This document shows positions 62,101 through 64,000 of a stretch of DNA of 64,000 bases, piece after piece. Numbering within the stretch: position 1 is the first letter of the stretch; the number at the start of each line of letters is the position of its first letter. Made by a program: the position numbers and the translations under genes. Under the pieces are notes generated by a model, which saw only the letters and a list, made by a program, of their open reading frames with translations, did no database searches and had not been told where the DNA came from. Source of the stretch: Sarcocystis neurona (Eukaryota; Apicomplexa; Conoidasida; Eucoccidiorida; Sarcocystidae); NCBI GenBank assembly GCA_000727475.1, contig KL647322.1:556948-620947 (forward strand). The letters run 5' to 3'.

Positions 62101-63917
62101 GGGGCGGATGACAAACACAAGTGACCACTTCCTCGTGTCTCCATCGATCCATATATACACACATATACATACATACGCGCATATCTTCTCTATATATTAG
62201 ACTAAGAGATAACACACAAGTGACGCCTCCCTATACATATATATACACACATACAATTATATATATATATTATATGCATACCTTTCATTTATATATATAT
62301 GACTAACAGAGAGAGACACAGACAAAGTGAGACTTCCCTACATATACATATATATATACAATCATATATGCCTCCATATATATATATGCATACCTTTTAT
62401 TAATGTATATATAAGACTAACAGAGAGAGAGACAGTCTATGTGTATATATATAGATATATATATATATATACACGTACATATATTTCTCCATATACATAC
62501 GTATATATATATGTATATATGCATGTCTTTTATAGTAACAGAGGGAGTCACAGACAGAGGACGCATCTATATATGTGTATATAGGTGCATGTATATTTTT
62601 CCACATATATACATTTAGGTATACCTTTTATATATATATACATATATATATATATATGTATATATGTATGTGTGGACATCTCCCTATATATGTGTATATA
62701 TATATGTATGTACATGTATTTCTCCATATACATATATATATGTATATGCGTATTTCTACGCGTAGCTTCTATCTGTATATATGTAGACCTATTTCTCCGT
62801 GTATATATGTAGATGGACAGATAGATAGCATTGCCTTTGCGTGAAGAGGAGAGGAAGTCCACGTGATATCGGCAGATATTTTGAGGAGACGTACGTCGCT
62901 CGAAAAGTCGACGTGTCCGGGGCAATCCACCAAATTGACTACGTACATCGAAGAAGCTTCTCCTATTCCTCTTGCTTCCGAATTTTGCTGCTGCTGCTGC
63001 TTTCCTGCTGGTCCTCCTGCTGCTCTGCTGCTGCTGCTGCGCAGTGCTTCAGCAATAAACAGACGTTCTGCAGCTTCTTCTTCTCCATTGTCTCCTCCTT
63101 CTCTTCCTGCTCCACCGCCTTCTTCATCGCCTCCTGCTGTTGTTGCTGTTTTTGCTGCTCCTGCTGTGGCGTCTTCTCTGCAGCAGCTGCCACCTCCAGA
63201 CGCAGGAGCAGCAGCAGCAACAGCGGAAACAGCAGCAGTTCCTTCACCTGCCGCACGTGGAGGAAGAGGAGGAGGCGGAGAAGAAAGTCTGTAGAAGAGA
63301 GAAACAACACTAGCTTTTATGGTGATTTGTCTGCGCTGCTCGTCTTCTCTGCTGTCGAGATACCGGACGCGTCCTGCTGCTGCTGCGCTAATATACCCGT
63401 TCGTACTCAGCAGGCAGTCAGAAAGAGAAGTTTTTCCTGCAGCACCAACCCCAGCACACAGCAGCAAAGCAAAATTGAGACGCACGCAGCGGCAACACCC
63501 ACAGCAGCAACACGAGCGACAGCTGCAGCACGAGCAGCAAGAGCGGCAGCACCGCAGCAGCAACAGCAGGAGCATCAGCAGCACCCGCAGCAACAGCAGC
63601 AGCACCCGCAGCAACAGCAGCAGCACCCGCAGCAACTGCAGGAGCAGCTGCCGTAGCAGCAACAGCAGCAGAATCGTCTCAACAGCACCGTTAGAACTAA
63701 GCAATACGTACATATATATATATAGAGAGAGAGAGAAACACACATACATGTGTATGCATATATATGTATATCATTGAAGCAGGGGTAGAAACAGACCTTG
63801 ACTTCGGTGTGTGTAGAATTAAGGAATGTGTTGGCGTTTCGTCTGACCGTGATCGACATGCGCGAGGATGCAGAGATTCCTGATGCGCGGAGGAGGTTGA
63901 AGAGGCGTGGGCGCCAT
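25514..63917 (-). CDS. Elongation factor-like GTPase 1, 18 exons, complete
   Basis: An EF-2 paralogue that acts with SBDS in the cytoplasm to evict eIF6 from pre-60S subunits. Exons, 5' to 3': 63917-63848, 63436-62895, 61937-61728, 60733-60298, 57404-56251, 54812-54401, 51285-50231, 48058-47948, 44636-44528, 42746-41778, 39883-38909, 38148-37941, 36486-36300, 35173-35089, 32266-32104, 29907-29811, 27600-27511, 25582-25514. They total 6942 nt, 2313 residues plus TAG, and every phase closes. GTP motifs: AHVDHGKT 19-26, switch I around [12 protein letters not shown] 51-62, DCPGH 194-198, SKMD 248-251. The C-terminus [10 protein letters not shown] is the EFL1 signature and separates it from EF-2 and Snu114. 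Human EFL1 has about 1120 residues; the excess here is Ala/Gln/Ser/Glu blocks between conserved segments. Confidence 0.93.
25583..27510 (-). repeat. EFL1 intron 17, repeat-filled
   Basis: 1928 bp. It holds TATACATACA-type repeats at 25790-25990, CA/TA tracts to 26330, CCGTCTCC-type repeats at 26625-26870 and GGAGACAG repeats at 27290-27500. No nested gene was recognised. Confidence 0.85.
27511..27600 (-). CDS. EFL1 exon 17
   Basis: 90 nt, 30 codons: [20 protein letters not shown] then [10 protein letters not shown]. The acceptor gcttcttcatgccgcgcag|GAG was preferred over an AG 49 bases upstream in the sense direction (gacgcagag|GTA), because it gives the family's length and has a pyrimidine tract. 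Consensus-like donor AAG|GTAGTT. Confidence 0.9.
27601..29810 (-). repeat. EFL1 intron 16, repeat-filled
   Basis: 2210 bp. TGTGTCTCTCTCTATATA-type units at 28010-28150, CA/TA tracts to 28700, and an 18-bp 'gtacagggagacacatat' unit repeated four times at 29635-29690. The Cys/Ala-rich open frames near 27800-27950 have no consistent splice phase. Confidence 0.8.
29811..29907 (-). CDS. EFL1 exon 16 (domain V)
   Basis: 97 nt. One base completes the Arg codon, then [20 protein letters not shown] and [12 protein letters not shown]. The string SGLAS..L.FSHWE is diagnostic of the EF-2/EFL1 C-terminus. Acceptor gagacttctttgcag|G; donor GAAGAA|GTGAGA. Confidence 0.96.
29908..32103 (-). repeat. EFL1 intron 15, repeat-filled
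   Basis: 2196 bp. (CCGTCT)n/GTCTCC repeats at 30060-30290 keep a long plus-strand frame open. Repeated CTCTCTCTATATATA blocks lie at 31490-31960. No gene was recognised. Confidence 0.85.
32104..32266 (-). CDS. EFL1 exon 15 (domain V)
   Basis: 163 nt, residues 2175-2228 plus two bases. It encodes [20 protein letters not shown] and [15 protein letters not shown] (family: DVLGRVYAVLSKREGRVL and LPVAESFGFADEIR). Acceptor gggggatttcag|CG; donor TTGCG|GTCGGT, whose split CGG codon is completed by exon 16. Confidence 0.96.
33751..33990. repeat. 30-bp minisatellite, eight copies
   Basis: Eight units in perfect 30-bp register, consensus agaagagaaggcagcagctg followed by ccccctgcgc, with a few substitutions in units 1, 5, 6 and 8. 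Because 30 is a multiple of three and the unit has no stop in several frames, it produces long false open frames on both strands. It lies in EFL1 intron 14. Confidence 0.97.
34222..34546. repeat. About 21-bp minisatellite (cytosine-rich on plus)
   Basis: About 15 units of the type ccgtctctcctgtggctgctt with variants (ctcgtgtggcttctt, cccatgtggctgctt). The reverse strand keeps an artefactual Gln/Arg-rich frame open. Confidence 0.92.
34737..34846. repeat. Two-copy tandem duplication, about 55-60 bp
   Basis: Both copies contain gcgggtccatttatatatac followed by an AT tract, gtgctgtt(g) or gtgttgtt(c) and aaagcatcg. Confidence 0.85.
35089..35173 (-). CDS. EFL1 exon 14
   Basis: 85 nt, 28 codons plus one base. 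It encodes [20 protein letters not shown] and then IYEAMLRL (family: LIATMKEACRYAL...RLMAAMY). Acceptor gcgttattggcag; consensus donor CTCT|GTAAGT. Confidence 0.96.
35174..36299 (-). repeat. EFL1 intron 13, repeat-filled
   Basis: 1126 bp. TA/CA and TATAGATA tracts lie over 35490-36110, and purine-rich gagagacagagag tracts near 36190. No gene was seen. Confidence 0.8.
36300..36486 (-). CDS. EFL1 exon 13
   Basis: 187 nt, residues 2084-2146. One base completes the split Arg, then [11 protein letters not shown] (family: GVCFVLEKW), a Ser/Ala linker and [11 protein letters not shown] (family: GPFSGQ). Acceptor gtgttcttcctgcgtggcag, directly preceded by CTG repeats on the sense strand. Donor GGCCGG|GTGAGC. 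Confidence 0.94.
36487..37940 (-). repeat. EFL1 intron 12 with CTG tracts at both ends
   Basis: 1454 bp. Plus-strand CAG tracts occur at 36505-36830 (15-bp and 30-bp higher-order units of cagcagcaacaggcg type) and 37742-37925. On the sense strand these read CTG. The first block abuts the acceptor of exon 13. A (TA)n run lies at 37631-37665. The Leu/Cys-rich frames across the block are repeat artefacts. Confidence 0.88.
37941..38148 (-). CDS. EFL1 exon 12
   Basis: 208 nt, residues 2015-2083 plus two bases. Acceptor ctttgttggtccag|TG. After an Ala/Lys-rich lead it encodes [20 protein letters not shown], matching the family's LGNSIVSGFQLAT.SGP.CEEP. Consensus donor GATCAG|GTAACT. Confidence 0.93.
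38149..38908 (-). repeat. EFL1 intron 11 with CTG tracts
   Basis: 760 bp. It is rich in plus-strand CAG/CAA triplets (38160-38510 and 38580-38840), reading CTG/TTG on the sense strand. A duplicated segment containing gcaggaaaacg and cccagcacgcccag lies near 38340-38425. Confidence 0.82.
38909..39883 (-). CDS. EFL1 exon 11 (domain IV)
   Basis: 975 nt, residues 1690-2014 plus one base. Acceptor ttccttttttcctcag|CG. It encodes [20 protein letters not shown], Gln/Ser/Glu blocks, and [15 protein letters not shown]...CQILL (family: QIWSFGPRKCGPNILV), then Glu/Gln-rich sequence. The 3' end is the least certain junction of the gene: GATG|GTGCGG is used, but two further GTs (sense CTGAGCA|GT and GTGCGA|GT) share the same phase. 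Confidence 0.8.
39884..41777 (-). repeat. EFL1 intron 10, TA/CA-filled
   Basis: 1894 bp. Imperfect ACATATAT/GATACATA repeats cover 40140-40500 and 40880-41630. No nested gene was recognised. Confidence 0.85.
41778..42746 (-). CDS. EFL1 exon 10 (domain IV start plus Ala-rich insert)
   Basis: 969 nt, residues 1367-1689 plus one base. It begins with the split V of [12 protein letters not shown] (family: VSEPIIPFRET). About 280 residues rich in Ala, Gly, Ser and Pro follow, and the exon ends [11 protein letters not shown] (family: LSVRAMPLP). Donor GCAACAG|GTCAGT. The plus strand shows long CTG runs here, so the sense strand reads GCA/CAG. Confidence 0.9.
42747..44527 (-). repeat. EFL1 intron 9, TA/CA-filled
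   Basis: 1781 bp. TA, CATA and TCTA tracts lie over 42880-44010 and 44215-44260, followed by purine-rich sequence. No gene was seen. Confidence 0.85.
44528..44636 (-). CDS. EFL1 exon 9 (domain III, GEVHL motif)
   Basis: 109 nt, residues 1331-1366 plus one base. It encodes [20 protein letters not shown] and [21 protein letters not shown] is a hallmark of EF-2/EFL1 domain III. Acceptor tttttgtgttggtgagcag; donor CGTAG|GTGGGC. Confidence 0.95.
44970..45167. repeat. About 50-bp minisatellite, four units
   Basis: Each unit starts tattcctgac(a/t)a, continues with a short TA/CA tract, and ends 'gaaccaattcgaaggaaaa' (units 1-2) or 'gcgaaacaaggcgaaggaaa' (units 3-4). Confidence 0.9.
45884..46173. 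other. Assembly gap (290 N)
   Basis: A run of N inside (TA)n of EFL1 intron 8, flanked on both sides by gtgaattctact-containing units, so the missing sequence is probably more of the same array. Confidence 0.99.
47948..48058 (-). CDS. EFL1 exon 8 (domain III)
   Basis: 111 nt, 37 codons, residues 1294-1330. It encodes [19 protein letters not shown], matching the family signature [16 protein letters not shown]. Acceptor gtgcttctggcag|GGG; consensus donor GAA|GTAAGT. Confidence 0.96.
48059..50230 (-). repeat. EFL1 intron 7 with a 90-130 bp minisatellite
   Basis: 2172 bp. Units with 'agtgtcctcttcccctctctct...tatatata...gaaatacattgagata' are repeated about six times at 48700-49265. GGAGACGG repeats lie at 49840-50200. 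A plus-strand acceptor-like site near 49780 (ctctctttgtag) is followed by a short open frame but has no partner. Confidence 0.82.
50231..51285 (-). CDS. EFL1 exon 7 (domain II beta-barrel)
   Basis: 1055 nt, residues 942-1293. Acceptor gacgagtttgttttgtag|GA. It encodes [20 protein letters not shown] (family: [21 protein letters not shown]), a Ser/Ala/Glu block, [19 protein letters not shown], a second long Ala/Ser/Glu insert, and [18 protein letters not shown]. The donor CTGCGG|GTCCGC is sub-optimal but in phase 0 and matches the next exon by homology. Confidence 0.88.
51286..54400 (-). repeat. EFL1 intron 6 with CTG block next to exon 7
   Basis: 3115 bp. Plus-strand CAG/CAATAG triplets at 51310-51650 and 51880-52050 read CTG on the sense strand and end close to the exon 7 acceptor. 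TA/CA tracts lie at 52190-52580 and GGAGACGG repeats at 53860-54240. The segment 52619-52923 contains a plus-strand exon-like frame (see findings). Confidence 0.82.
54401..54812 (-). CDS. EFL1 exon 6
   Basis: 412 nt, residues 805-941 plus one base. Acceptor cacttttgtggacag|CTC. It encodes [10 protein letters not shown] (family: KLPSP), a Gln-rich block of about 70 residues, then [20 protein letters not shown] (family: VIIFVSKMFAVDAKAL). Donor GGAGCAG|GTAACG. The frame overlaps repeats on the opposite strand that are not coding. Confidence 0.93.
54813..56250 (-). repeat. EFL1 intron 5 with composite CTG/TATA minisatellite
   Basis: 1438 bp. At 55735-56110 a unit of about 30-50 bp, (gct)n followed by 'gcctgatatacatatat' and a short T run, is repeated about ten times. 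CTG triplets also fill 55440-55730. On the sense strand these are CAG, the opposite orientation to introns 1, 6, 11 and 12. Purine-rich sequence lies at 54840-55230. Confidence 0.87.
56251..57404 (-). CDS. EFL1 exon 5 (end of G domain to start of domain II)
   Basis: 1154 nt, residues 420-804. Acceptor gtttgtgtgtgtag|GG. It encodes [12 protein letters not shown] (family: GNVVF.SA.DGW), [21 protein letters not shown] at about 565-576 and [11 protein letters not shown] at the end, joined by Asn/Ser-, Ala- and Gly-rich inserts. The donor CTTCTT|GTGGGT is chosen because it aligns exactly with the next exon; the frame stays open for 150 more codons into repeat. Confidence 0.92.
57405..60297 (-). 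repeat. EFL1 intron 4, with about 120-bp minisatellite
   Basis: 2893 bp. TA/CA tracts lie at 57500-58150. Units containing gatatccttgtagatgaata and 'cgcacacggagat' are repeated at about 58680-59000. The segment 58210-58590 is unique and open on the plus strand (see findings). No EFL1 exon fits there. Confidence 0.8.
60298..60733 (-). CDS. EFL1 exon 4 (G domain low-complexity insert)
   Basis: 436 nt, residues 275-419 plus one base. It begins [18 protein letters not shown], matching the family segment after 'LEQ'. About 95 residues of Ala/Ser/Pro follow, encoded by GCT/TCT, then VVYYDEG and [11 protein letters not shown]. Donor GCAAAAG|GTGAAG. A second GTGAAG lies six bases on, but only the first gives the correct phase with exon 5. 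Confidence 0.9.
60734..61727 (-). repeat. EFL1 intron 3
   Basis: 994 bp. TA tracts at 61012-61035 and 61525-61545, and a CTG block on plus at 61568-61700 (CAG on sense) next to the exon 3 donor, which keeps the exon 3 frame open as Ser/Gln-rich sequence. Confidence 0.8.
61728..61937 (-). CDS. EFL1 exon 3 (G domain with G4 motif)
   Basis: 210 nt, residues 205-274. Acceptor ctgtcgagcag|GTG. It encodes [20 protein letters not shown], then [13 protein letters not shown]. The guanine-specificity motif reads SKMD instead of the usual NKxD. Donor GAACAG|GTACTG, phase 0. Confidence 0.95.
61938..62894 (-). repeat. EFL1 intron 2 with about 115-bp minisatellite
   Basis: 957 bp. Units with TA tracts, 'gcataccttttat' and 'actaacagagagagacacagac' are repeated about five times over 62200-62760. 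Confidence 0.85.
62895..63436 (-). CDS. EFL1 exon 2 (G domain, switch I to G3, with insert)
   Basis: 542 nt, residues 24-204. Acceptor ggttggtgctgcag|GA. It encodes [16 protein letters not shown], then [17 protein letters not shown] (switch I region), then about 112 residues of Pro/Ala/Gly/Glu/Gln-rich insert (75-186), then [17 protein letters not shown]. The donor GAC|GTACGT is consensus and in phase 0. In other EFL1 proteins the two conserved parts are separated by only about ten residues. Confidence 0.95.
63437..63847 (-). repeat. EFL1 intron 1 with CTG block
   Basis: 411 bp. Plus-strand CAG/CAA triplets at 63450-63672 read CTG/TTG on the sense strand and run almost to the exon 2 acceptor. 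The part next to the exon 1 donor holds a short TA/GA tract. Confidence 0.9.
63848..63917 (-). CDS. EFL1 exon 1 (start and first half of P-loop)
   Basis: 70 nt. ATG at 63917 opens [23 protein letters not shown]; the homologous start of other EFL1 proteins also lies just before IRN.C.LAHVDHG. The donor CACG|GTCAGA is weak in consensus but forced by homology: the next codon, GGA, is split 1+2 with exon 2. The open frame otherwise stops within 10 codons. Confidence 0.9.
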
Positions 63918-64000
63918 TTTTTCAGCGGAAGGGCGCGCTCGTCTGACGAAGTTTTTTTTGTTGACTCTGCACGGCGACGTGCAGGGACGCGGGAAGAGAA
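63918..64000 (-). promoter_or_regulatory. EFL1 5' flank (partial)
   Basis: 83 bp upstream of the EFL1 ATG. An A-rich stretch (sense caacaaaaaaaacttcg) lies about 40 bases upstream of the start, and the ATG context is gaaaaaATGGCG, purine-rich with A at -3 and G at +4, a good apicomplexan start context. The promoter itself lies beyond the window edge. Confidence 0.5.

Overview
The window looks like nuclear DNA of a coccidian apicomplexan, most likely Eimeria or a close relative such as Cyclospora. The reasons are split, intron-rich genes, proteins swollen by poly-Ala, poly-Gln and poly-Ser runs written in CAG/GCA/AGC codons, and very dense microsatellites (TA, CA, CAG/CTG, GGAGAC/GTCTCC, TAC). 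The species cannot be named from the sequence alone. There is no bacterial-type operon, CRISPR array or insertion sequence. Two runs of N mark assembly gaps.

The dominant feature is one minus-strand gene that fills the right 60% of the window, from 63917 down to 25514. I rebuilt it by hand from 18 exons whose reading phases all agree and which join into 2313 codons. It is elongation factor-like GTPase 1 (EFL1/Ria1), the EF-2-related GTPase that works with SBDS to remove eIF6 from late pre-60S ribosomal subunits. About 31.5 kb of its 38.4 kb is intron, made almost entirely of microsatellites and minisatellites. The protein is about twice the usual length because low-complexity blocks are inserted between conserved segments.

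The left part holds two further recognisable plus-strand genes. A three-exon monothiol CGFS glutaredoxin with a mitochondrial-type leader lies at 8055-10655 and includes a 38-nt micro-exon. A single-exon YIF1-family membrane protein of ER-Golgi transport lies at 16280-18580 (766 aa, with low-complexity additions). Two single exons of unrecognised genes are supported by splice signals: 3135-3556 on the minus strand and 12734-12868 on the plus strand.

The stretches 3557-8054 and 10656-16279 are poor in microsatellites and look like unique or long-decayed DNA. One segment (about 6987-7195) faintly resembles the zinc-binding part of a Ty3/gypsy integrase. The stretch 18581-25513 holds a TAC-repeat block, tandem duplications and a near-perfect 135-bp inverted repeat, but no confident gene.

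The genes do not form a pathway. Their products act in ribosome maturation (EFL1), mitochondrial Fe-S metabolism (glutaredoxin) and early secretory traffic (YIF1). The most notable biology is the gene architecture itself: intron repeats that switch to CTG on the sense strand right next to several 3' splice sites, opposite exonic CAG tracts.
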